DNA from: Anaspis maculata
Lineage: Eukaryota > Arthropoda > Insecta > Coleoptera > Scraptiidae
NCBI GenBank assembly: GCA_949128115.1
Contig: OX421961.1
Span: forward strand, 50,702,171-50,766,170
DNA length: 64,000 bases
Reading direction: 5' to 3'
Shown here: positions 34,757 to 44,673 of the stretch, piece after piece
How positions within the stretch are numbered: position 1 is the first letter of the stretch
Layout: each line of letters starts with the position of its first letter
Notes under the pieces: model-generated
What the model was told of the DNA's origin: nothing
What the model saw: only the letters and a program-made list of their open reading frames with translations
Databases searched by the model: none
Translations under genes and position numbers: made by a program

Positions 34757-35612
34757 CATGGGCGCCCGGAGGGGGGGCAAGGGAGGGCACTTGCCCCCCC
34801 CCCTGGCTCCGGAGCAGCTGAATAAATTCTTCCTTACGAAAAAAAAAAAATTTCGAGAAAGGAAAAAGAAAAAAAAAATTCATTTTCGAAAGAAAAAACG
34901 TTGAGAAGGTAATTTACATTTTCTTGAATTGTTAGAGCAATTTGAAATTTCATTAGGCTTCTACCTAAATTAGATAGCTACCCGTAAAGTCATAAAATAG
35001 GTAGATAGGTAGGTAGGTAGGTAACGATCTGCAATTTGTGCATTCCAGCTACCAGCTCCACTGCCCAATATAGGGTGAAATGAAAATGATTATGTTATTT
35101 TTTCCGTTTGGTATAAACACTGTAAAGAGCTTTGGATTAAAAGCAGTTTATTATTAAAACATTTCTAAGAACTAATAAGCCACTAAAAAGCTGCAGACTG
35201 GTGGGGGCTGCTTGCTCTACACTTGGTTATTCAGTTATCCAGTAATTCAGTCGTTATTTAGTAATTCTGATTGCGGGTGGCGATTTACCGAATTATTAAA
35301 TTGTAAATTTAATTATACATTTTAAATTAGTAATTTTTTATAATTACTAATTATAATTTTTATACATTTTGTACAAAATTACAAATTTTAATAAATTTCT
35401 CTAAAGTTAAGTTCAATTTTCAAATATATTCCCTTATTTTTCGCACAATAATTATCATCACCATTATTATTATTATTCGAAAAAAATTTCGTCTGCGGCG
35501 CTAATCTAAAAGACTTCGCAAATTAGGCCAGGTAGGTATGTGACGTTCTCTAACTAAAGCTATTTGCCCCCCCCCCCCCCCCTCCCTGACAAAAATCCTG
35601 CGGGCGCCCATG
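34757..35612. mobile_element. hAT-type non-autonomous transposon, 856 bp
   Basis: The ends CATGGGCGCCCGGAGG and CCTGCGGGCGCCCATG form a terminal inverted repeat. A perfect 8 bp target duplication CCTATGCC flanks it (34749-34756 and 35613-35620). G/C homopolymer tracts follow each end. The interior is AT-rich with a (GGTA)n tract near 35002-35023 and no transposase frame. Confidence 0.85.
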
Positions 35613-35627
35613 CCTATGCCATCATGA

Positions 35628-36275
35628 GCTTGTTTACGCGAGGCTTGGCAGAGATTTTAACAGTGGTTAGTTAGGAGTGTTTACGCGCGCCGACCAAAAC
35701 GACAGCCAACAGCCCCTTAACCTGGGCCGCTATTCTTGAATCGTGTGAGAAAAGTCCCTGGGAGTAAAATACATTCTGCAGTACACTGATGTAGCGAATG
35801 TTGCCTAAAATCGTGGTTTTTAGGTAACTTTCGCTACAGAAGTGTCCTGCGGAATGGATTTTACTCCCAGGGACTTTTCTCACACGATTCAAGAATGGCG
35901 GCCCAGGGAGACATCTTTCAAAGAAGTGTCAAAACGAAATTTAACCATAACCACATTTTCTAGAGATCATAACAAAAGATGGTTAATCATCAATTATCAA
36001 TTTCAATAAACTGGTGCTCACAGGTCATCCAACATCCAACCCAACCCATAAATCTGCTATAAATCCAACCGATTTCTGGTTTGCACATGCGTCGTAATGT
36101 GCATGGGCGTTTACGTGCGATTGCCAACACTTGTTTGCTTACTAAATGCAATTTAAAATCACATTTAGCTAAGCTTAACAGCTGTTGCGAAACTTGCGTT
36201 TAGAGGTGTTTATGCGGACGATAACATTGATGTTACGGACCTTAACACCAGTTTTAAACCTCGCGTAAACAAGGC
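35628..36275. mobile_element. TIR element family A, copy 1 (carries a nested palindrome)
   Basis: GCTTGTTTACGCGAGGCTT at the left and AACCTCGCGTAAACAAGGC at the right are terminal inverted repeats. Further copies: 36324-36727, 36773-37106 (right end lost) and 55702-56166 (inverted). Copy 1 is the longest because a 183 bp palindrome interrupts it. Confidence 0.8.
35723..35905. mobile_element. Palindromic MITE nested in family A copy 1
   Basis: It starts TGGGCCGCTATTCTTGAATC and ends GATTCAAGAATGGCGGCCCA, with arms of about 80 bp (AAAAGTCCCTGGGAGTAAAA and its complement). The family A copy at 55702-56166 lacks it: there CCCCTTAACC is followed directly by AGGGAGACAT, giving an uninterrupted site. 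Confidence 0.85.
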
Positions 36276-36323
36276 CCATGTCAACTAGTCACTCTAGTCA
36301 TTTTCATCAGGGAGTGACTGTGA

Positions 36324-36727
36324 GCTTGTTTACGCGAGGCTTAGCAGAGATTTCAACAGTGGTTAGTTAGGAGTGTTTACGCGCGCCGACCAAAATGACA
36401 GCCGACAGCCCCTTAACCTAGGCCGCTATTCTTGAATCGTGTGAGAAAAGTCCCTGGCAGTAAAATACATTCCGCAGTACACTTCTGTAGTGAAAGTTGC
36501 CTAAAAACCACGATTTTAGGCAACATTCGCTACATCAGTGTACTGCGGATGGGCATGGGCGTTTTCGGGCGATTGCCAACACTTGTTTGCCTACTAAATG
36601 AAATTTAAAATCACATTTAGCTAAGCTTAACAGCTGTTGCGAAACTTGCGTTTAGAGGTGTTTATGCGGACGATAACATTGATGTTACGGACCTCAACAC
36701 CAGTTTTAAACCTCGCGTAAACAAGGC
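36324..36727. mobile_element. TIR element family A, copy 2 (internal deletion)
   Basis: The same terminal repeats as copy 1. It contains the left arm and centre of the nested palindrome but jumps from CAGTGTACTGCGGATGGGC to the right part of family A, so the palindrome's right end and about 0.2 kb of the host element are deleted. Confidence 0.8.
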
Positions 36728-36772
36728 CTATACGACCCAAAGAATCAACACGGGGTAGCAAGGTTTCTTGGA

Positions 36773-37106
36773 GCTTGTTTACGCGAGGCTTAGCAGAGAT
36801 TTTAACAGTGGTTGGTGAGGAGTGTTTACGCGCGCCGACCAAAATGACAGCCGAGAGCCCCTTAATAACCTAGGCCGCTATTCTTGAATCGTGTGAGAAA
36901 AGTCCCTGGCAGTTAAATACATTCCGCAGTACACTTCTGTAGTGAAAGTTGCCTAAAAACCACGATTTTAGGCAACATTCGCTACATCAGTGTACTGCGG
37001 ATGGGCATGGGCGTTAACGTGCGATTGCCAACACTTGTTTGCTTACTAAATGCAATTTAAAATCACATTTAGCTAAGCTTAACAGCTGTTGCGAAACTTG
37101 CGTTTT
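36773..37106. mobile_element. TIR element family A, copy 3 (same deletion, right end lost)
   Basis: It shares the exact internal deletion junction of copy 2, so both descend from one deleted form. The right end stops at GCGAAACTTGCGTT and runs straight into a retrotransposon pol fragment. Confidence 0.75.
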
Positions 37107-37257
37107 GGGCAATGAACCTACTACAGAGGAATTTGTGGAGAAATTGGCCTTCATTGCCAAGCCGTTGCACAAACTGACCGAGCACAGGACTCCGTTGTTG
37201 TGCATGGTCCAAGGAATTATATCGGCGACATACTCGGCCACATATATTTGTAATTAG
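37107..37257 (+). pseudogene. Ty3/gypsy-type pol fragment (RT to RNase H junction)
   Basis: The frame reads EEFVEKLAFIAKPLHKLTEH followed by RTPLLC. This matches the signature of the RT/RNase H connection of Ty3/gypsy-like elements (F-V-x-x-F-A-x-I-A-x-P-L-H-x-L-T). Only about 35 codons are recognisable, without active-site motifs or LTRs, so it is a scrap. It abuts the truncated family A copy. Confidence 0.55.
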
Positions 37258-37354
37258 TGCTTCCCAAGAAAAGAGTGAAGGTCCTGAGGTGCACGATGGC
37301 ACTACTGTAGCACATATTTGAGTTTATGTCTGCTGTTAGTCTTAGTAAGTATAT

Positions 37355-38470
37355 AAACTGCTGGACAACGAAGTTGTCGGTATCGGAAAAGTGGTTCGAC
37401 TTTGAAGACCAATAACTCGACCAATAACTTCCGATTGCCGAATGTGATTTTCATTTTGTTTGTTGTGTTGATTTGCCTAATGTTTCGGTAACCTATCCTT
37501 TGAAGGTTAATGTTAAAAAACTCATGTGACATTTCTGCAGGGTGATACGTAAAATGCTGCAAAATTGCACCGACTTCATCGTACCCCCATTTGTCAAAAA
37601 AAAAATTTGTTTATGTATTCTAATACAAAAATCATGAAAGTAGTGTGGTGTATTATCTCGAAACGGTTTTGGATTTATCCAGATTAGAAGTCTAACATTG
37701 AAGATATAAATTTTTAAGTTGAATGTTACAGATTTGCCTTGTTGGCACGCGAGATTAGGTCACTTTTGATGAATGGATGTTGACATTGAGCAAGATTGTT
37801 CGTACAACAGTCCAGGACAATTTTATTCTCAACACAACCCGAATATTTGGTGTGGGGCCAAGCTGGGGGCATTTTTTCAAGTGGTTGTCACTGCCTGTTC
37901 TTCGTATGTTGAATTTTGTCAGAATTTCATCAGAATTTTAGATGTGAAACATGTTCTGTTTGCAAGTTTAAGCCCCTGAACATGGTAACGATGTAAAACT
38001 TGAGTTCCCGAGTCAAGTAAAGCCCCCCGGACGTTATATTTTTTGTGCTTGTGCTATGCCTGAGCTTCGTAAATCTGATATCTGATATCAGTGATATTCT
38101 GTTGATCTGATCTGATTCAACATAAAAATTTATATCTTCAATGTTCGACTTCCAATCTGGGTAATTCCAAGACCGTTTCGAGATAAGACACCACACTTCA
38201 TGATTTTTGTATAAGAACATTGAAAAAATATTTTTTTTGGAAAATGGGGGGTACGATGAAGTCGTTGCAATTTTGCACCATTTTACGTATCACCCTGTAG
38301 AAAATTTACATAAAGTTTCTCAACATTCACAATTATAGGATGGGCTACGGAAGGATGAAGCTAGTTCACGCAACAAACAAAATAGAAATCGCAATTGGCA
38401 ATCGGGAGATATTGGCCTACAAAGTCGAACCATTTTTCCGATACCGACAACTTCGTTGTCCAGCAGTTTA
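37355..38470. mobile_element. Inverted-repeat element, about 1.1 kb
   Basis: AAACTGCTGGACAACGAAGT at the left is complemented by ACTTCGTTGTCCAGCAGTTT at the right. Further blocks pair across the element: AAGTGGTTCGACTTTG with CAAAGTCGAACCATTT, the ATACGTAAAATG words near 37545 and 38280, and the GATATAAATTTTT words near 37705 and 38125. The arms therefore span most of the element, leaving a small loop. Confidence 0.75.
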
Positions 38471-38644
38471 GAAACACAAAAAAAATTATCGATTTCATGC
38501 ACTAGTGTAAATCATCAAAAATTATCGCAAAATGCACTTGTGCAAATTATCGCCTAATTCGAATCTGATTGGTTCGAACAACAATAGAATAATAAATAAT
38601 GGTACATTATTTTTCCTTATCGGCTTTTTCTTGCCATAGGAGTT

Positions 38645-38760
38645 TGCCCGTTTATTTATCAGTTATACAAATTCAGAAAAGTGCAAATTTCGGACAGCAC
38701 AACACCCAGACTTTTCACCGGGAATCGAACCCGGGACCTGCGTCGCAGGCAGCGTCGAAC
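38645..38760 (-). mobile_element. tRNA-derived SINE
   Basis: Read on the minus strand it has GCCTGCGACGCAGGTCCC, the B-box GGGTTCGATTCCCGG and the tail GTCTGGGTGTTGTGCTGTCC, matching the SINE at 21945-22085. Confidence 0.7.
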
Positions 38761-39160
38761 AACAATAGAAAACTGCCACTTTCATTGTAAGAATGTCAGA
38801 TTGTCAGATTCGACAGATGAATGAAATTTTCACTATGATCTGTCAGACGAAAATGTCAGACGGTAACGGTTTTGACATTTGCCAGCTCTTTTTAAAGCTC
38901 TTCAAAAACTCTCCTCAAAACATGCAGAAATTATGACATATCTGTCATCTGTCGAAAGCTATAAGCTGTCAAAGCCAAAACTTTGACATTCATTTTACAC
39001 GAAATCTCAGATAATCTCACCTCAGTAAGAGAGAGAAAGAGCGAGAATTGCATGAGAGGGAGAGAGAGACACAACTAGCAATTGAAGTGAGAATTCTCAG
39101 TTCAGATGATAAAAGGAACGCAGCTAATGTGTCTATGCAATAAAGTACCTATCCCTCTGA

Positions 39161-40129
39161 GTACGGTTGCGGCCATTATACTAAGTGGACGCAGGGCTGG
39201 GCAAAATACTTCGAAAAATGTATTTAAATACAAAATACAAAATACACGATCCAAGATAGTCGAAATACGAAATACAAACTACTTCTTGAAATGTCTTCCA
39301 AATACAAAATACAAAATACCTACGTATTTTGGAAAACCAAGAAATTCCAAAATACAAACCCAGAGTATTCCAAAAACAAAATACAAAATACATTCTTATT
39401 GCCTATTTCAACCATTTTATTGGAAAAACCGTAAAATGCAAGTATTCCAATGGGAACACTTCATTGATTCAGTCGCAACAAGTACAACATTTCGCAATAA
39501 GTAAATTATTATGATAACTATGAAAAGACAAATAAAATAAACATAAAGTAAAGAAAACTCCATATTCAAACCTATTCCTCACTTCATTCATCAATTCTTC
39601 AAAATAACAAATGTTGATTTCCTTTGAAGACAACCAGCTTTTCAAAAACATTGTCCGACATCCGACATGGAACCTCTTGTTGCTGACAGTAGGATGCACG
39701 ACTCACCAGTAAAACGTAAGAGATGCAATCTTACAAGCAAGAAAAGCAAGAAATGTCAATGGGGTGAGTATAGTACCTATTACCAAAACAACTTCGCCCC
39801 GAACAGACTAAAGAGCATGGGAAACAAATGTATTTTGTATTTTGAAAGTTCAAATACTTTTCCGAAAAATGTATTTAAAATACAAAATACGAAATACTAG
39901 CTGCCTGAACTATTCCAAAATACAAATACTTCTCAATCAAATGTATTTAAATACAAAATACAAAATACTCTAATGTATTTCAAATACCTACTTGTATTTG
40001 AAATGCTGCCCAGCCCAGCCCTAAGTGGACGACAACGTCAAAGAGTTGGCTTGCTGTCATGAGACATTCAGGCCAAAATTCTGAAAAATCTGTCAACTGT
40101 CGTCCACTTTAAAAAGGCCGCAACCGTAC
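39161..40129. mobile_element. Short TIR element B, interrupted by a hAT element
   Basis: GTACGGTTGCGGCC at the left and GGCCGCAACCGTAC at the right are terminal repeats, with inner AAGTGGACG / CGTCCACTTT. The sequence is split by the 832 bp insertion at 39192-40023. An uninterrupted copy of 127 bp lies at 59978-60104. Confidence 0.8.
39192..40023. mobile_element. hAT-type element rich in AATACAAAATAC words, 832 bp
   Basis: The ends are CAGGGCTGGGC and GCCCAGCCCTA, flanked by a perfect 8 bp duplication AGTGGACG (39184-39191 and 40024-40031). The outer parts are long runs of AAATACAAAATAC variants; the middle (about 39420-39800) is unique. It has no transposase frame. A related partial copy lies at 54334-54515. 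Confidence 0.85.
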
Positions 40130-40745
40130 CTATGTGGTTCAATAAATGTACAGAACGGATTTCAATAAAATCCTGTCAGTTATTTCGTATTATAGGTACA
40201 TTCATCATTCAAACTACCTATTAAATTTTCTAATTACGTATAATGTATAATTGAAACAAATAGTGTATTTACAAAAATATTGCATTATCAAACTTTAACG
40301 TTCAATAACTCAAGAAGTAAGTACTTACTGAAGAGATTTCATTCAGTCTATTATTGCTTATATAGGTACTTATCATTGAAACAAATATAGGTAGTGTATG
40401 TACAAAAATAATATTGCATTATCAAGGCAATTTTACAGACAATTTGAATTATCATCAAAGACGCTGCAGGAAGGATGCGCTAGAATGAGAAGTCCCGCGG
40501 CAGACATGACGATGTTTTTTTAAATTACACAAGATTGAAGAAACGACCCCCTTGACACTTGTTTGTTTGGCATCCTGTATAAAATGTATATTATTGCCAT
40601 GGACCTGTATTTAAAATGGACTGCTGATCACCCTACCCGACCAAACAACAAATGACGCCACAGGGGCGCTACCATTATCGTTATCATAACAGAAGTTCTC
40701 AAAAGATTATAGAAAATCTGCAACTTGCATCGGCACATTTTGTAC

Positions 40746-41687
40746 TATAGACCGGAGAAGTGATGACGTCACAACATGGCAACATGGCCGGCGGTTGACA
40801 ATGTTGACATTTTCTGGAGGCCAACGTCATCACATGAACGTGACGTTTCTATGTTTGGTTGTGTTTGGCATGACATTTTCTGGAGGTTCACAACAAAAGT
40901 CACAAAAGTCAGTGCAAAATGGCAGTGAGCATTGCTGAAATTGCCAGCCTAAGAGACAGCCAGCGTCATACAGGCGGACTTGGTTGCAAAAAGGCCAGAC
41001 ATAGCCCAACAGAGAGCTGCGCAAAGCTGCACTCAGAATCACCAGTGCCTACAGAACGGTTCCGCATGATGCAGCACGAGCGCTCTCGGGTATCCCACCT
41101 TCGCCCTGATGCTTGCGATTAGAGGAAACAGGCCTAGGAGTGCCCACCAGCAAACCAGAAAGCAGAAACAAGGCCACAGAGCAGTTCGTCGAGCAGTGGC
41201 AACGGCAGTGGAACGCCTTGGTTCAAAGTTGGATGAAAAAAATACTGGGGAGCCTCAAAAGCCTCAGCGTCAGGACAACGCGGAACACGCTCGTTTTCAT
41301 TGTAACGGTCCATCAAAGCAGCGAGAAGACCTCGAAGAAAAACTGGGCAGGAGAATATCGCCGTCGACAATCTCGTTCATGAGATGCTCAGAGGCAAAGA
41401 GCAATGGATCGCAGTTTATAGTTAGCAGTTTTTAGTTTATAGCAATATAGTTTGATTTCCTCCACCTGATATAGCCCAAAATATGGATTATTTTTTGTTA
41501 TATCCATTTCCGTTATTCACCTTCCCAAAAAGTTGACAAACACATGACAAACACAAACAGAGAAACGTCTAAGTGCATGCCACGTGCCGTGCATTCCACG
41601 GTCGTGTCACGTTTGACGTTGGCCTCCAGAAAATGTCAACCGCCGGTCATGTTGCCGTGTTGTGACGTCACACTTCTTCGGTCTATA
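40746..41687. mobile_element. TA-flanked DNA transposon, about 0.94 kb
   Basis: The ends TATAGACCGGAGAAGTG and CACTTCTTCGGTCTATA begin inverted arms of about 90 bp, which share TGACGTCACAACA, CGGCGGTTGACA and TTTTCTGGAGGCCAACGTCA. TA at both ends fits a Tc1/mariner-type target. The interior (40919-41435) has overlapping frames in all phases without a recognisable transposase motif, so it is probably non-autonomous or decayed. Confidence 0.75.
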
Positions 41688-42113
41688 AATATTTATGGAT
41701 ATATTATTTTATAATAACTGATTCAATTTACAATAATATGTTTTTTACTTCGAAAGTAGCCATCAGGTTTATTTCGTTTCGAAGAACTCATTGCAAGTTC
41801 GCAAGTTGAAACAGTCATGAAGTTTGAGAGTCACTGTCTTTCGAATTTCTCGAAGGTTGCTTCAAAAGTTCAAAATCAACGCAGTTGCGATCAGGGATCA
41901 CGGTTGCGATTTATCAGTTTTGCACCAGAAAGCGTGATCCAAGGAGGGCGTGATCCCTGCACCAGAAACGTCATTTTGACAGTTTCGTTTTTTTCAACGT
42001 GGGAAGTTTCCAGATTTGTGGTATCGAATTCGAATTTGGTGTGTTTTATAACTCCCTGGATTTCCCTGGATCCTAAGGATATTCTGTGGATTTCATTACT
42101 TATTATCAGTAGT

Positions 42114-42396
42114 TCTGCGAAAGAAAATGCACGGTATAGAAGGGGCGCAAGCACTGTGATTTCGGCAGCACAAACCACAGCTAGGTACTTCCTACTGGAC
42201 CACACAGCTCGGGCCTTGAGAGTGTTTTCTTTTCACAAGTAAGATTGCCGTCAATCAATTATTGAATGAAATTCTACTATTTCGTTACAGAATGCAGAAA
42301 AACACTAACAACGGCCAGCGATTGGGGAACATAAACAAAAAAGCCAAACGGCCTAGTGCCCAACAGCACACCGTGTATTCAACACACTTCAGTTAA
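42114..42396 (+). other. Possible two-exon coding piece, unrecognised
   Basis: An open frame ending TARALRVFSFH meets a consensus donor CACAA|GTAAGA at 42239. After 51 bp comes TTCGTTACAG and the frame continues as MQKNTNNGQRLGNINKKAKR to a stop at 42394-42396. The junction keeps the frame. No homologue is recognised, the intron is short, and the upstream start is unclear, so this may be chance. It lies about 0.9 kb beyond the 3' end of Mlc-c on the opposite strand. Confidence 0.15.
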
Positions 42397-43336
42397 CAAT
42401 TTTAGACACGGAACATCGTCCCTTCTATTGAATTACCGGAACCTATGAACACATGTACGTACAAAACGCTGGAAGCGACCGAAAGAAAACGGCTATGCCT
42501 CTCAAGCAAATTTGAAAATGTCATTTTGACACCTAACCTAAACTTTATACTGCGATGTCATGTCGCCATCAGAGAAAAGTCATCGTAGCAGAACGGTCAA
42601 TATTAATTGTGGAAAATGAAAGTCCCTAGGGATAACGATAATGTCGGCATTCTACTGGAGTCATGGCGATATACGGTATTATAAGTCCAGTTTAAGTACA
42701 GGTCCATGATTATTGCCCATGATGTGAGCTGGTATATGGCAACTGAGAGTCAAAGAGAGGATCTGTCAGGCATCATCATCTTTTCTGAAATCAGTTACTT
42801 ATTTTCAAGATACATATCCCCATTCAAAAAAGAGCAAATTTCGGAATGTACATCTTATCATAGATACCTATTATTCATGTTAGATTATCTTTTTTTTTTA
42901 AATCCAGATCTAATAGCCCGCTGATAATTTAATGATACACAAGAACCTGGAAGGATTCATTCTCATCACCTCCAGGTAAACATTTTCACACAATTTTTAA
43001 ACATCCTGTTTCTTTTCACCTAACAAGCCTTCAGATTTCACCATATCTAAACAAAAGATTATTTAAACAAAATATTATTTGTTTTATGTGTTACTAGTGG
43101 CAATTCTGTAAAATTTAAAGGCCCCTTAAAATTTTTAAAGGCGTCGGTCACCTAGGAACGATAAGAAATGGGCTTCACGATTGGCTGGTTTTATTTTAAC
43201 GGCCTTTAAATTTAAACGGGTTTGATACAACTGTCAGTGTAATCATTTATAGTTGAAAGATAAATTTTTTATACCAGGCACAACATGAAACCCTATGGGG
43301 AAACAATAAAATTGAATTCAACATAATATCTATCTA
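42397..43336. other. Intergenic stretch before the Mlc-c 3' end
   Basis: No exon or bounded repeat was recognised; AT-rich throughout. Confidence 0.4.
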
Positions 43337-43342
43337 TTTATT
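43337..43342 (-). terminator. Candidate polyadenylation signal of Mlc-c
   Basis: AATAAA on the minus strand, about 205 bases after the Mlc-c stop codon. Other AT-rich variants nearby could serve instead. Confidence 0.4.
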
Positions 43343-43547
43343 TGTATAAGTACTTTGACTAATCATATGAAATGCCACTATAGAATGATTTTTATAAAAT
43401 TGGAATGGAAGGCACTATAAAAAACCTATTAGTTAATAAATAAAAAATTTCCAATATAAAGTATTATAATATAAGATATACAAAGGACACATCTATGAAT
43501 AATAAATTAGTTTAAATGCACCTGGCAAAATACTTGGTGAATCTATA

Positions 43548-43778
43548 TTAACCGGACATGATAAGCTTGACAAACTCTTCATAGTTGACATTGCCCTGAG
43601 AGTCTTCCTGGCCTTGAAGAAGCTGTTCCACCTCGTCGTCGGTGAGCTTTTCACCCAAAGTGGTCAACAAGTGGCGTAATTCGGCGGAGCTAATGTAGCC
43701 GTTGCCATCCTTGTCGAAGTGGCGCAAACCTTCGATGAAATCATCGGCTGTGTCTGCACTTCTCGACTTTGAAATTTG
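43548..43778 (-). CDS. Mlc-c: Mlc-c coding exon 4
   Basis: Acceptor TTTTTAG|CAAATT; residues 72-147, starting QISKSRS and ending IMSG, stop TAA. It contains the third EF-hand loop with all canonical ligands and the [20 protein letters not shown] helix pair. Confidence 0.95.
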   Translation of the reverse strand, partial: QISKSRSADTADDFIEGLRHFDKDGNGYISSAELRHLLTTLGEKLTDDEVEQLLQGQEDSQGNVNYEEFVKLIMSG

Positions 43779-44673
43779 CTAAAAATGGATGTGTTGACAA
43801 ACAAGCTGTGTTGAAAATTATTAAATAAAGCTTACTTGGTAGATAGGCAAGAAGACTTCAAAGGATACCCTCTCATCTGGTTTGTGCTGATGAGTGTACT
43901 TTTTCACATCGGATTCAGTGGGGTTTTGTCCGAGGGCTCTTAAAGCATCTCCGATTTGGGCGACGTGGATCTTACCATCACCACGGTTGTCGAAGAGCTG
44001 GAAGGCCTCCTGGAACTCTGTGATGGAAAAAATTCAATGTTTCAAAGCAATCAACAACTGCGCAAACCGGGACGGGATGTTTACCTTCAAGGGAGGTAAG
44101 GGTGAGTTTGCTGGGGGGTTCGTAAAGGTACATTATTAGCAAATTACTGCAGTGGTGCAGTATCACCGACCAACTACACTACAAGGCGTGTTTAGTGAAC
44201 ATCTGCGTTTCACTTGCGTGCAATAACGAAACTTTCAAAACCGTACCATATACGGTTAAAATCGACATCGACAGCGTGAATCATTGCGAAACTTATTTTT
44301 TTTTCTCCATACAAGTGTTCCTTCCCTCCATCTCCCATCTATCCTCATTTTATCAGTTAAATACGCGCACGAGACGCAATTTACCGCGAGATGTGGGTGA
44401 AGTGCCAACAAAAGACAATGTTCAATGCAAAAACTAATTACGAGAAATAGAGCGAAACTCAGTAAATAAGATAACAAGTTATGAAAAGAAATGTACAAGG
44501 TACAAGGCGGGGCTACATAGCCTAGTTTTGCGATTCTCAGGTACTCACCGGCCATCTGGTCTTCTGTGTAATTGGCCTGGAAAAAACGGGCAATTATTGG
44601 AGTAATTGTGCATCGCAAGTGAGGTTTTTTTTATGGAAAATTATCGTCTTGTGGCAATTTGAATACTCACCAT
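43548..44673 (-). CDS. Mlc-c: Cytoplasmic (non-muscle) myosin essential light chain, 4 coding exons
   Basis: Joined minus-strand exons 44671-44673, 44549-44576, 43836-44017 and 43548-43778 give 147 residues, the length of Drosophila Mlc-c. The protein starts [20 protein letters not shown] and ends [14 protein letters not shown]. It is a calmodulin-fold protein that wraps the first IQ motif of the non-muscle myosin II heavy chain. EF-hand 1 loop is D20-Q31 ([12 protein letters not shown], ending in Q where calcium-binding loops have E). The third hand, D93-E104 ([12 protein letters not shown]), keeps the canonical calcium ligands. The conserved blocks [10 protein letters not shown] and [17 protein letters not shown] follow the family. 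All introns are GT/AG (94, 531 and 57 bp). The start codon alone forms the coding part of exon 1. The reading frame is intact, so it is an active gene by sequence. Confidence 0.95.
43836..44017 (-). CDS. Mlc-c: Mlc-c coding exon 3
   Basis: Acceptor CATCACAG|AGTTCC and donor CTACCAA|GTAAGC. It encodes residues 11-71, from the split codon of E11 through EF-hand 1 and the [19 protein letters not shown] helix to FLPIYQ. Confidence 0.95.
44549..44576 (-). CDS. Mlc-c: Mlc-c coding exon 2 (28 bp microexon)
   Basis: Acceptor TTTCCAG|GCCAAT and donor ATGGCCG|GTGAGT. It encodes ANYTEDQMA plus the first base of E11. Only 28 bases long, it would be missed by most gene finders, but it is required to join the start codon to exon 3 in frame. 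Confidence 0.9.
44671..44673 (-). CDS. Mlc-c: Mlc-c coding exon 1 (start codon only)
   Basis: ACGACAATG|GTGAGT: the ATG abuts the splice donor, so the rest of the exon is 5' UTR extending upstream (higher coordinates). Calmodulin-superfamily genes often have this start-codon exon. The transcription start was not located. Confidence 0.85.

Noticed and set aside
38700..38760. Intact tRNA gene on the minus strand (perfect B-box GGGTTCGATTCCCGG)
   Set aside because: Acceptor and D arms cannot be paired and the tail matches the SINE at 21945-22085.
39049..39071. GA-rich tract as a GAGA-factor promoter element
   Set aside because: No gene start lies nearby; it looks like simple sequence.
40919..41435. 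Transposase inside the TA-flanked element
   Set aside because: Three overlapping frames of 67-108 codons show no DDE/D or helix-turn-helix pattern that I can recognise.
41817..42242. 141-codon plus-strand frame as a single gene
   Set aside because: The first two thirds lack any domain and overlap an open minus-strand frame; only the last part with the splice-like end was kept as a weak candidate.
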